IMG/VR virus record: IMGVR_UViG_3300044675_005263
Span: 41,347 to 105,346 of that record
Source: a virus
DNA length: 64,000 bases
Strand: one strand, 5' to 3'
Part shown: positions 29,173-36,282 of the stretch, in pieces
Layout: each line of letters begins with the position of its first letter
Numbering within the stretch: position 1 is the first letter of the stretch
Notes under the pieces: generated by a model
Told to the model about the DNA's origin: nothing
What the model saw: only the letters and a program-made list of their open reading frames with translations
The model's database searches: none
Made by a program: the position numbers and the translations under genes

Positions 29173-29421
29173 GTGACTTCGACACTTGCTAAACTTATTG
29201 CTGTCTTTGGGCTATGCCTTGCGCTTACCTCTTGTGGCAAATATAACTTTGAGGACATTTATCGCTATCCATGTCAGGATCCAGCGAACTGGGAAAGCCC
29301 AGAGTGTCTACCTCCCGACTGCGAAGCATTTGGAGTTTGCACTAAAGATGTAATGAGGGGAACACCGCTTTATGATGAAGATTCTGAAAGAGAGGCTGCA
29401 GAAAATGCAAATGCCAAGTAG
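29173..29421 (+). CDS. Lipoprotein, 82 aa
   Basis: GTG start. The N-terminal signal peptide (LAKLIAVFGLCLALTSC) ends in a lipobox L-T-S-C at about residue 21, for lipidation of the cysteine. Mature part 'YPCQDPANWESPECLPPDCEAFGVCTKDV' is cysteine-rich and matches lipoproteins recalled from T4-like cyanophages and pelagiphages. A phage lipoprotein on the host membrane may act in superinfection exclusion or lysis control; unproven. Confidence 0.8.
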   Translation: MTSTLAKLIAVFGLCLALTSCGKYNFEDIYRYPCQDPANWESPECLPPDCEAFGVCTKDVMRGTPLYDEDSEREAAENANAK

Positions 29422-29689
29422 ACGACCACGTTATACAACAGACGAGATTAATGCTCGCTTACGATTCTATGTTGGCCTCATGCTTGCTCTTACTGTTTTT
29501 GGATCAACAATGGCAATTATCTATGCCGTTACCTTTGTAACTCAGCCACTAGGCGAAGTTCAATCAGAAAATGACAAAGCTTTCTTTACCCTTCTTTCAA
29601 CCACAGTCTCGTTTCTTGTTGGTGTTATTTCAGGCTTCATGCTCAATGGAACATCTGCAGCTGGAGTTAAGAAAGATGAAGACGAATGA
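29405..29689 (+). CDS. Two-span membrane protein, 94 aa
   Basis: The start MQMPSRRPRYTTDEINARLR has GAGAGGCTGCAGAAA upstream; an ATG pair 33 nt earlier is an alternative. Two hydrophobic helices (VGLMLALTVFGSTMAIIYAVTF and LLSTTVSFLVGVISGFML) with a short acidic loop. The last residues are lysine/glutamate-rich. A second holin-like candidate in this phage, near a lipoprotein; the function call is from topology only. It overlaps the lipoprotein gene by 17 nt. Confidence 0.75.
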   Translation: MQMPSRRPRYTTDEINARLRFYVGLMLALTVFGSTMAIIYAVTFVTQPLGEVQSENDKAFFTLLSTTVSFLVGVISGFMLNGTSAAGVKKDEDE

Positions 29690-29997
29690 GAGAGACCTCA
29701 TCCAAAGATTTTGCAAAAGACGTTCTTACCTCTAAGGGTAAGGTCGCAGTTGACTTTTGGGCCGAGTGGTGCGGACCATGCAGAATAGTTGCCCCTATCC
29801 TTGAAGCCCTAGCAGAGGACTTTCCAGAGCAGATCACCATTTATAAGGTTAATGCAGATGAAAACTCAGGTTTGACTGCAGAGCTTAAGATTAGCAGTAT
29901 CCCAACCATTATCGTTTTTGAAGATGGAAAAGAAACTAAGAGAATCACAGGAGCAAAGCCAAGAGGAATCCTCATGGATGAATTTGGCTTAATTTAA
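29686..29997 (+). CDS. trxA: Thioredoxin
   Basis: 103 aa. Active site WCGPC at 28-32 and cis-Pro P73 (SSIPT) are both present; length is standard. It can reduce the RNR C-terminal cysteines and act as a replisome factor. Overlaps the upstream gene (GAATGAG). Confidence 0.93.
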   Translation: MRETSSKDFAKDVLTSKGKVAVDFWAEWCGPCRIVAPILEALAEDFPEQITIYKVNADENSGLTAELKISSIPTIIVFEDGKETKRITGAKPRGILMDEFGLI

Positions 29998-29998
29998 T

Positions 29999-31234
29999 AT
30001 GCCAAACAGAAACGCTCACAACAAAGTTGCAAACGTAGCCCAGCATGGTTATGAAAGCTTTCGTACCGACATGTTTGGTCGGATCAAGGTCTCAGAACCA
30101 TACACACTCTTTGACTCCACTCACAGATATGAAAGATCTGGTGACTACAGCGAAGAGATATCTGGTGGCGGAACTGTTACCTATTTAGATAATGAAAGCA
30201 GTCTTTCTCTTAATGTTGGGACAGCTTCAGGAGACAAAGTAACTTTAGAGTCATACAAGGTATTTCCATACCAACCCGGTAAATCTCTACAAGTACTTCA
30301 AACTTTTGTTTTTGCACCGCCTAAAGCTAATCTTCGCCAGCGAGCCGGGTATTTTTCTAGGCAGAATGGTTTCTACTTAGAGCAGGATGGTTCTGCAGTT
30401 TATTTAGTTAAGAGAAGCTATATAAGTGGCTCAGTTGTTGAAACAAGAGTCCCACAATCTCAATGGAATATTGATGCACTAGATGGAGATGGTCCGAGCG
30501 ATATTGTTTTAGATCTTTCAAAAGCTCAAATTATGTTTTCTGAATATGAATGGCTAGGAGTTGGCTCGGTACGCTTGGGCTTTGCTATAGACGGCTACTT
30601 TATCCCTGTTCATATTTTCAATCATGCAAACAGCATTAGCTCCGTTTATATAACTACAGCTTCCCTACCAGTAAGATATGAAATTGAAAACACAGGAGCA
30701 ACTGCATCTGCAAGTAGTTTTAAGCAAATTTGTGTAAGCGTCGTCTCTAATGGTGGATACAGCCACGACGAGTCAAAAATATTTGCTGCAGTTAGAGAAA
30801 CAGAAGTAAATGTAGGAACAACTCGATATCCTCTTGTAGCTATAAGAATGAGGTCAGGTAGGACAGATTCTGTAGTTATGCCAACATTAGTAGATATTGC
30901 ATCTGGAACGGCTGGAGCAGGTATATGGGAGATTATTGAAAATCCTACAACTTTAAATGGTGGAACTTGGTCTACTACGAATTCTAGTAAAAATGTTGAA
31001 TATAGTATTAATATGACAACAATATCTGGAGGAACAGTTCTTCGTCGCAGACTATTTTCTACTTCAAACCAGTCTTCTGCAGAGTCTTCTTCAGAAGATC
31101 TTGCTACTTGGGATCTCCAGCTTGGAAGAACAAATTCAGACACCCCAGTAAGCGATGTCTATGTTCTTACATTTAGAACATTTAAAAGTACTATGGATAT
31201 GCAAGGAATGCTTGGCTGGCACGATCTACTCTAA
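29999..31234 (+). CDS. Virion structural protein, 411 aa
   Basis: MPNRNAHNKVANVAQHGYES; 'FRTDMFGRIKVSEPYTLFDS' is a module seen in T4-like marine phage structural proteins (recalled), and a related 'TKLRVSEP' opening occurs in the gene at 56910. Predicted beta-rich throughout, with a C-terminal part of typical head/tail fibre-associated composition. It is separated from the tail operon by other genes, so its exact place in the particle is uncertain. Confidence 0.75.
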   Translation: MPNRNAHNKVANVAQHGYESFRTDMFGRIKVSEPYTLFDSTHRYERSGDYSEEISGGGTVTYLDNESSLSLNVGTASGDKVTLESYKVFPYQPGKSLQVLQTFVFAPPKANLRQRAGYFSRQNGFYLEQDGSAVYLVKRSYISGSVVETRVPQSQWNIDALDGDGPSDIVLDLSKAQIMFSEYEWLGVGSVRLGFAIDGYFIPVHIFNHANSISSVYITTASLPVRYEIENTGATASASSFKQICVSVVSNGGYSHDESKIFAAVRETEVNVGTTRYPLVAIRMRSGRTDSVVMPTLVDIASGTAGAGIWEIIENPTTLNGGTWSTTNSSKNVEYSINMTTISGGTVLRRRLFSTSNQSSAESSSEDLATWDLQLGRTNSDTPVSDVYVLTFRTFKSTMDMQGMLGWHDLL

Positions 31235-31242
31235 GGAATCAA

Positions 31243-31398
31243 ATGACTAAGCGTGAACGACTAGATCATAAGGTTCTACAGGAATCTCAAGACTATAAAG
31301 ATCAACTAGATCAACTAGACATTAAAAGCCTGTGGGAAGAGCTAGACCAGCTAATCCCACAAGACACAAAACAAACACACACAACCCTCCCCGGATAA
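31243..31398 (+). CDS. Small charged helical protein, 51 aa
   Basis: MTKRERLDHKVLQESQDYKD ... ends THTTLPG-TAA. SD AAGGAATCAA. Heptad-like helix. The C-terminal residues QTHTTLPG come from compound repeat R2, so the reading frame closes inside the repeat. Function unknown. Confidence 0.65.
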   Translation: MTKRERLDHKVLQESQDYKDQLDQLDIKSLWEELDQLIPQDTKQTHTTLPG

Positions 31399-31440
31399 TC
31401 TGCCCCTCCCTCTCTTAACGGAGTGGACGCCCGGAAAAAA
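31366..31440 (+). repeat. Compound repeat R2
   Basis: ACAAAACAAACACACACAAC, CCTCCCCGGAT, variable part, TTAACGGAGTGGACGCCCGGAAAAAA. Second copy of the element at 28841; it overlaps the end of a small gene. Confidence 0.8.
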
Positions 31441-31446
31441 CGAGTT

Positions 31447-31980
31447 TTACTCAGGTTTAAATTGCTCCATCACAATGTATGGAGGATGACTGTATATGTC
31501 ATTCTTTACTGCCAAGTCCATCGCAGTCTTCCAATCAGCTCCCACCATCATTGCACCTAGCGCAAAGCGAGAACCGCTACCAATCCCATAGAAGCCATCG
31601 TCACGGAGCATGACTGTATAGCTCTCATCTACCTCAAACAAAGTCCCACGAATAGCAATCAAAAAGAAAAAGCCAGCATCAGGATCATCTTTTGGAATCT
31701 CATACCCAGCTTCCTTAAGACACTTCTTAATGCTTGGAGCAACCTCAGTAATCATAAACCGATATAGATCAACACCCTCTGGAACCTCTGGCGCTTCCCA
31801 TGTGTACTGAATTAAGTCACAGGCATCAGCATCTCCAGAACCAGCAACTAAGTACTCTCCAACCTGCGAAATCTTCTTCATATCAGGATGCGAGTAAGGT
31901 CTTCCCTTATAGTCCGTGGTACGAGAGTCAGCCACAATCATGCAGCCATGGTCGTTCTGAATGCCGATAATTGTTGTCAT
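31447..31980 (-). CDS. Proteasome-beta/HslV-like Ntn hydrolase
   Basis: 177 aa. MTTIIGIQNDHGCMIVADSR: after Met removal, Thr1 would be the nucleophile, D17 is in place and K34/K35 sit where Lys33 is expected. The GSGSRFALGAM motif (catalytic Ser region) and 'TAMDLAVKNDIYSHPP' match the family. No alpha-subunit or unfoldase (HslU) is seen in the window, so it may act alone or with a host ring. Leaderless: TAGGAT then CTGGCT then ATG. Inserted against the main direction. Confidence 0.85.
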   Translation of the reverse strand: MTTIIGIQNDHGCMIVADSRTTDYKGRPYSHPDMKKISQVGEYLVAGSGDADACDLIQYTWEAPEVPEGVDLYRFMITEVAPSIKKCLKEAGYEIPKDDPDAGFFFLIAIRGTLFEVDESYTVMLRDDGFYGIGSGSRFALGAMMVGADWKTAMDLAVKNDIYSHPPYIVMEQFKPE

Positions 31981-32045
31981 AGCCAGATCCTAGCATTAAG
32001 ATCCTCTACCTGTTACTATTTTTGCATATAGAAAGGATCGTACAT

Positions 32046-32510
32046 ATGAAAGACCCTCAGCAGCTTGCTATTTTTGATTACTACCAGCCACAGATCGACG
32101 ATATCGCTGATGAACACGGGTACGAATCCCCTGAGTTTATCAAGCTAAGTGGTTGCCCCTGCGAATCAAATCATAGAACTTTACTTGCTTGGTATAAGTG
32201 TAATTTTGTAAAGTATGAGTGGAATGGTGAAAACTCTCATAAAACAGTTGTCGGAGTGCGTGAAGTAGGGGGACCTAACTCTCCTTGGGCGGTCTATACA
32301 AGGATTTATTCTGGTGATTACTACACTGAATACAATGGTAAAAAGAACAACTGTGGATATTATGAATATCAGTTCTTTTGTTTTGATACTCAAAAGGATG
32401 CTCTTAACTACTATCACGAGCTAAGAACTACCACTTGCATGGATTGTTGTCCTTATGGAACACCTTGCAAAAATGTTGCTCCAATACTTATATATGTTGC
32501 AAGATTTTAA
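32046..32510 (+). CDS. Cysteine-rich hypothetical protein, 154 aa
   Basis: Start MKDPQQLAIFDYYQPQIDD follows GAAAGGATCGTACAT; a longer TTG frame is less likely. C-terminal half is cysteine/tyrosine-rich (NNCGYYEYQFFC, CMDCCPYGTPCK). No family recognised. Base composition is more AT-rich than neighbours. Confidence 0.7.
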   Translation: MKDPQQLAIFDYYQPQIDDIADEHGYESPEFIKLSGCPCESNHRTLLAWYKCNFVKYEWNGENSHKTVVGVREVGGPNSPWAVYTRIYSGDYYTEYNGKKNNCGYYEYQFFCFDTQKDALNYYHELRTTTCMDCCPYGTPCKNVAPILIYVARF

Positions 32511-32533
32511 TGATTCTAAGATAGGTTAGTTTT

Positions 32534-33241
32534 GTGAAAGTAGACAAGCTTGAAATGAACGAAAGTCGCCTTCAACGATTCTGGGAGAAGGTAGCCATCA
32601 AAGGCGAAGACGAGTGCTGGCTTTGGCTTGCTTCAGCAAACAGCAGAGGGTATGGATGTTTTGCTTACGAGAAAAACAATATCCAAAGCGCCCATAAGAT
32701 GTCTTGGGCCATGGCAAAAAACAAAAACAAGATGTCAGACCCATCTATGCACATCATGCATACCTGCGATGTCAAGCGCTGTGTCAACCCCAAACATCTC
32801 GAGATTGGAACACCCAAGCAAAACCAAAACGATGCCATCAATCGAGGCATTGCTAGATCTATAGGCGATATTGTTGGAAAGCCTAGCGAACAGAAACTTT
32901 GCAAAAACGGCCACACAAGAAGCCCAGAAAATACAACTTACCGATCCTACCCAGACAGGAACGGAATCAAAAAAACCTACCCTCTTTGCAAGACCTGCCA
33001 CCTAGAACAGCATCGCAACCATGTGGCTCGTATCCCTAAAGAGGTAAAAGCTGCCTACCAGAGGGCATATAGAGCCAGACGCAAGGCAGACACACCCACA
33101 CCCACAACCCTCTCCCCCCTCACTCTCGTCCCGCCTTTAACGGAGCGGGCGCCCGGAAAATCACGTTTTGACACTAGACAAAACCAGAAGGCAGCCTCTA
33201 GAATAAGAAAAGGAGGTAAGACAGCCTCCCCGAAGGAGTGA
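32534..33241 (+). CDS. HNH endonuclease with repeat-derived C-terminus
   Basis: 235 aa, GTG start with TAGGTT 6 nt upstream. HNH_3-type nuclease: 'ECWLWLASANSRGYGCF', 'AHKMSWAM', 'IMHTCDVKRCVNPKHLEIGT' (His and Asn of the HNH, with two zinc cysteine pairs) and 'NGHTRSPENT...YPLCKTCHLEQHRN'. It is free-standing, so a possible homing-type mobile gene. The last about 55 residues (TPTPTTLSPLTLVPPLTERAPG...) are read from compound repeat R3 and beyond, so the natural end may have been lost. Confidence 0.85.
   Translation: MKVDKLEMNESRLQRFWEKVAIKGEDECWLWLASANSRGYGCFAYEKNNIQSAHKMSWAMAKNKNKMSDPSMHIMHTCDVKRCVNPKHLEIGTPKQNQNDAINRGIARSIGDIVGKPSEQKLCKNGHTRSPENTTYRSYPDRNGIKKTYPLCKTCHLEQHRNHVARIPKEVKAAYQRAYRARRKADTPTPTTLSPLTLVPPLTERAPGKSRFDTRQNQKAASRIRKGGKTASPKE
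33088..33164 (+). repeat. Compound repeat R3 (inside the HNH gene)
   Basis: CACACCCACACCCACAACCC, variable C-rich part, TTTAACGGAGCGGGCGCCCGGAAAATCACG. Third copy of the element. Here it is translated. CCCGC/GCGGG flank the TTTAACGG loop, giving a small stem. Confidence 0.8.
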
Positions 33242-33243
33242 CG

Positions 33244-33429
33244 ATGGTTTTAGGTTTAGCAGTTGCCTATCTCTTGGGAAAGAGTAAAGGCATTAAAGTT
33301 GTAGTAGAACCAGAAAAAGAAGTTCCCACTGAAACAACTCTTGCACAGAGTTGGTCAGCTTTTGATCAAGACACTAGAAGTTTTGAAGAACTACTAGCAA
33401 ATGCTAGATTAAGGTTAGAGAAAGAATGA
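33244..33429 (+). CDS. Small membrane-anchored protein, 61 aa
   Basis: ATG at 33244 with GAAGGAGTGACG upstream. N-terminal hydrophobic segment (MVLGLAVAYLLG), then an acidic helical part. Overlaps the HNH stop region and the next start. Function unknown. Confidence 0.65.
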   Translation: MVLGLAVAYLLGKSKGIKVVVEPEKEVPTETTLAQSWSAFDQDTRSFEELLANARLRLEKE

Positions 33430-33623
33430 CAACTACTACAAGAAATATAACTTGCCCACTATGCTCGCAAGAAGCAGAGCTTCGCAGAGCAAACCATTGG
33501 ACTAGATCCCCACGCTACCTAAGACAACTCAACCGACCAGCTTTTCTTAGATATAACTCAAAAGGTCGCACAGATACTTATTTCAATGACGGACACGACT
33601 GTAAGGGAGATACAGGTGAGTAA
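33426..33623 (+). CDS. Small zinc-finger-like protein, 65 aa
   Basis: MTTTTRNITCPLCSQEAELR, with CPLC and a later GHDC (H58, C60). ATGA overlap with the previous gene. Basic middle. Likely metal binding; first of a run of tiny zinc-type genes at 33.4-34.5 kb. Confidence 0.65.
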   Translation: MTTTTRNITCPLCSQEAELRRANHWTRSPRYLRQLNRPAFLRYNSKGRTDTYFNDGHDCKGDTGE

Positions 33624-33633
33624 CGGAGTAAAG

Positions 33634-33759
33634 ATGAAGAACAAGGCTGTTATATGTCCTGTTTGCAAGGAAGAGATCGAAGTCCGATCAGCCTTTGCTT
33701 ACATGACTCTTTCCAACCATATGAAAGGACATAAGGATGTTGCACTCGACGAGAAATAA
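33634..33759 (+). CDS. C2H2-type zinc finger, 41 aa
   Basis: MKNKAVICPVCKEEIEVRSA... with CPVC and HMKGHKD, a classic C2H2 spacing. AACGGAGTAAAG precedes the ATG. Ends EK-TAA. Could bind nucleic acid or protein. Confidence 0.7.
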   Translation: MKNKAVICPVCKEEIEVRSAFAYMTLSNHMKGHKDVALDEK

Positions 33760-33940
33760 AAAGATTGGAAGGTTCCTTGTCGGAGCTGGCGTTTGGGACA
33801 GTTGGGGATTTGGCTTGGACTATTGCCACTACTCAAGGGCAATCACCATCAACTTTATCCATTGGTATGCCTATGCAGAGTATTGGACTAAGCAAGAGGT
33901 TGTAGATGCAAAAGAGCGACAGGAGCACCCAAGTGAGTAG
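33737..33940 (+). CDS. Hypothetical aromatic-rich protein, 67 aa
   Basis: MLHSTRNKKIGRFLVGAGVW, preceded by GGACATAAGG. Tryptophan/tyrosine-rich (DYCHYSRAITINFIHWYAYAEYW). It starts inside the preceding zinc-finger gene in another frame. Function unknown. Confidence 0.7.
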   Translation: MLHSTRNKKIGRFLVGAGVWDSWGFGLDYCHYSRAITINFIHWYAYAEYWTKQEVVDAKERQEHPSE

Positions 33941-34097
33941 ACCTATCGATCAAACTAAGTATTACGACATCATGGATGATATTCATATCTGTTGTGATGC
34001 CCAGCAGTTTCGCTATGTCTGCAAAGCCCACGGAGAGTCCATGGGCTGCTACTTCTGCACATTCGACTACACGGAGCCTTGCGGGTGCGACGAATGA
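33933..34097 (+). CDS. Small cysteine-rich protein, 54 aa
   Basis: GTG start overlapping the previous stop (GTGAGTAG), with AGGAGCACCCAA upstream. C22/C23, C32 and 'MGCYFCTFDYTEPCGC' provide up to seven cysteines for metal binding. No family recognised. Confidence 0.6.
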   Translation: MSRPIDQTKYYDIMDDIHICCDAQQFRYVCKAHGESMGCYFCTFDYTEPCGCDE

Positions 34098-34360
34098 GTA
34101 AAAACCCAACTGATAAAGAACTTCGGGCTAGAGGCTATATGACCACAGACGAGTTTGTGGATAGGCTTGTCCCCGGCTTGATGGCGTATCTTCAAGGCAA
34201 TCACTCTGAAAGCCTTTGCCACCCAGAGGACTTAATTGGGGACACTCTTTCTTATATTGAAACTGCCTATCTTGTAATCTCTGACTTTGGAGCAAGCCCA
34301 GCTAAGAAACCAAACAAAACTACAATTGAAGCCATATTGGAGGCAAAGTGGATGCAATGA
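34094..34360 (+). CDS. Hypothetical protein, 88 aa
   Basis: Start MSKNPTDKELRARGYMTTDE at an ATGA overlap with the previous gene. Helical, with a conserved-looking 'YMTTDEFVDRLVPGLMAYL' opening. Function unknown. Confidence 0.7.
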   Translation: MSKNPTDKELRARGYMTTDEFVDRLVPGLMAYLQGNHSESLCHPEDLIGDTLSYIETAYLVISDFGASPAKKPNKTTIEAILEAKWMQ

Positions 34361-34503
34361 CCCAATTCTCATACTTTTGCTCTCAATGCCCTGAAAGTGC
34401 TAGAGGCATCGTAAATAACAAAACTTTCCTAGATAGCGACGACTGGTGCTACGCCTGTGGCGCTTCTTGGGAAAAGGTAATGATTGTACGGTCCATAGGC
34501 TGA
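34357..34503 (+). CDS. Small zinc-ribbon protein, 48 aa
   Basis: MTQFSYFCSQCPESARGIVN ... DDWCYACGASW: two CxxC pairs (C8/C11 and C31/C34) as in zinc ribbons. ATGA overlap with the previous gene; GGAGGCAAAG upstream. Partner unknown. Confidence 0.7.
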   Translation: MTQFSYFCSQCPESARGIVNNKTFLDSDDWCYACGASWEKVMIVRSIG

Positions 34504-34615
34504 AAAAGGCATATGAAGCTTATAAAACAGCTCTAAAAACCATACATAGTTAAGTCTAAGTCTGTACATGTGATAGGCTTATTTACACGGGGAATTACCC
34601 CAGAAACGAGGAAAT
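34504..34615 (+). promoter_or_regulatory. Intergenic region with hairpin and promoter-like box
   Basis: Contains GTGATAGGCT, like the TAGGCT box before the dCMP deaminase, and a small hairpin GGGG-AATTA-CCCC just before the start of the membrane gene at 34616 (SD AACGAGGAAAT). Confidence 0.4.
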
Positions 34616-34828
34616 ATGGACATCAACTGGAAACTACCGTTTGAACTAGCATTTCAGATCTCACTATGGGCAGTTGGCTGGATTTTAGTAGCAATCATCT
34701 GCATTATTACTTTTGCTGCTTTTTTGGCTATCGTTAAGGCTTCAATGACATTCTTCAAGAAGAGTGATGAGGCAGCAGCAAAAGCAAAGGCAAAAGCAAA
34801 GCTTCGTTCTGTTAAGACTGGGGAGTAA
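34616..34828 (+). CDS. Small membrane protein, 70 aa
   Basis: MDINWKLPFELAFQISLWAV with one long hydrophobic segment (about residues 11-41) and an alanine/lysine-rich tail (AAAKAKAKAKLRS). Ends GE-TAA, 1 nt before thyX, and its last codons GGGGAG supply the ribosome site of thyX. Function unknown. Confidence 0.7.
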   Translation: MDINWKLPFELAFQISLWAVGWILVAIICIITFAAFLAIVKASMTFFKKSDEAAAKAKAKAKLRSVKTGE

Positions 34829-35554
34829 TTGGACCTCACCTTTCGATCAGATGTAGTCGTCGAATTGGTAAAGCACAGTGCTTCAGACCATGACGTGGCT
34901 TTTGCTGCAAAGGTATCTACCCAAGGTGAGAGGTCTTTTCATGGCGCAGATGGGTTCTCAGTAGAAGGAAACGAGAAGCTTGCTGGCTTGATTAACTTCT
35001 TAGCCAGAGAGCGTCATGGTTCTCCCTTTGAGCACTCTATCTTTACCTTCTATGTGAAGGCTCCTATCTTTGTTTGGCGTGAGCATATGCGCCATCGAAT
35101 GGCTTCTTACAACGAAGAGTCAGGTCGTTATCGAGTCTTAGAACCAGAGTTCTATGTTCCAAGTCCAGATCGCAAACTGGTCCAAGTTGGCAAGACTGGC
35201 GCCTATACTTTTGAAGAAGGCAGTTCAGAGCAGATGGCTATCACCATGGTTTCATATAGGAGAACCTGTAAAGAGGCTTACTCTAATTATATGGACATGC
35301 TAGCAGCAGGTGTTGCTAGGGAAGTTGCTAGAGGAGTTCTCCCAGTCAATATCTACTCTTCTGCTTATGTAACTATGAACGCTAGAGCTTTGATGAATTT
35401 CCTATCTTTGAGAATGACTGCTGAAGGATCACACTTTCCAAGTTATCCTCAAAGAGAGATCGAGATGGTTGCCGAAAAGTACGAGCAGATCTTCAAAGAG
35501 ATTATGCCTCTTACCTACGATGCTTTTGTTAAGAACGGAAGAGTAGCCCCGTGA
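34829..35554 (+). CDS. thyX: Flavin-dependent thymidylate synthase ThyX
   Basis: 241 aa. Makes dTMP from dUMP using methylene-tetrahydrofolate and FAD/NADPH. The ThyX motif RHRMASYNEESGRY is at 88-101 and 'RGVLPVNIYSSAYVT' follows. TTG start with GGGGAGTAA just upstream. Works with dCMP deaminase (23739). ThyX is the usual thymidylate synthase of actinobacteria and many phages. Confidence 0.95.
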   Translation: MDLTFRSDVVVELVKHSASDHDVAFAAKVSTQGERSFHGADGFSVEGNEKLAGLINFLARERHGSPFEHSIFTFYVKAPIFVWREHMRHRMASYNEESGRYRVLEPEFYVPSPDRKLVQVGKTGAYTFEEGSSEQMAITMVSYRRTCKEAYSNYMDMLAAGVAREVARGVLPVNIYSSAYVTMNARALMNFLSLRMTAEGSHFPSYPQREIEMVAEKYEQIFKEIMPLTYDAFVKNGRVAP

Positions 35555-36210
35555 GTGAAGGTATTGCATATTGCTATGCACGAGTATCTACTCAAATGCA
35601 AGCAGAAGATGGCATGAGTCTTGGCGCTCAAGAGAAGCAGTTAATTGCTGCAGCAGAGGCTGCTAACTATGAAGCTGTGATTCTTCGTGAAGAAGGTCGC
35701 TCTGGTAAAAGTATTCAAGGTCGTCCTGTCCTAAGAGAAGCTTTAGAAGATTTAGATGCAGGTAAAGCTCAAGCACTTTATGTAACTCGTCTTGATCGTC
35801 TTGCTCGCTCTACAAGAGACTTTTTAAGTATTGTTGATCGCTCACACAAGAACAACTGGCGACTTGCAATGCTAGATCTTGGTTTAGATACTGCAACTTA
35901 TCAGGGAAGATTTGTTGTAACAATTATGTCTGCTATGGCTGAAATGGAACGTGGAATGATCTCTATGCGTCAAAGAGATGTTCACGAAGATAGAAGACAA
36001 AACAAAAAAGTCTGGGGAGTAGATTTAGGACCACTCCCACAAGTACAAGAAATAATTACAGAAAGAATCTTTTTAGAAAGAGAAGCAGGTCTTTCATATA
36101 AAATGATTGCTGATAACTTAAATAATGAAGCAATTCCAACAGTACAAGGTGGAGCTAAGTGGTACGCCTCTACTGTACGACACGTTTATTTAAGGAAGCA
36201 AAACGCTTAG
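35551..36210 (+). CDS. Small serine recombinase (resolvase/invertase type)
   Basis: 219 aa. The catalytic serine S13 lies in CYARVS, with the downstream arginines in 'YVTRLDRLARS' (80-87). A long helix E then a C-terminal HTH-like part (GLSYKMIADNLNNEAIPTV) follows. It is short compared with large integrases, so resolution or inversion is more likely than integration. GTG start overlapping the thyX stop. No att site was found nearby; collagen-like repeat tail genes downstream could be substrates, but this is speculation. Confidence 0.88.
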   Translation: MSEGIAYCYARVSTQMQAEDGMSLGAQEKQLIAAAEAANYEAVILREEGRSGKSIQGRPVLREALEDLDAGKAQALYVTRLDRLARSTRDFLSIVDRSHKNNWRLAMLDLGLDTATYQGRFVVTIMSAMAEMERGMISMRQRDVHEDRRQNKKVWGVDLGPLPQVQEIITERIFLEREAGLSYKMIADNLNNEAIPTVQGGAKWYASTVRHVYLRKQNA

Positions 36211-36212
36211 TT

Positions 36213-36282
36213 TATAATTAGTTCTGCAGGTTGGCGACACTAACTTGTAGGAACTATCTACCCTACGCTGGGGGTTTACTAA
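36213..36282 (+). promoter_or_regulatory. TATAAT promoter and structured leader of the giant gene
   Basis: TATAAT at 36213-36218. Then a hairpin 36221-36254 (GTTCTGCAGGTT / AACTTGTAGGAAC) with a bulge and two G-U pairs, and a second small stem ACCC...GGGT leading into GGGGGTTTACTAA and a GTG start. Suggests post-transcriptional control. Confidence 0.5.

Noticed and set aside
36211-36282. attP site for the serine recombinase
   Set aside because: The leader downstream of the recombinase has hairpins but no clear crossover-type inverted half-sites; the protein is of resolvase size.
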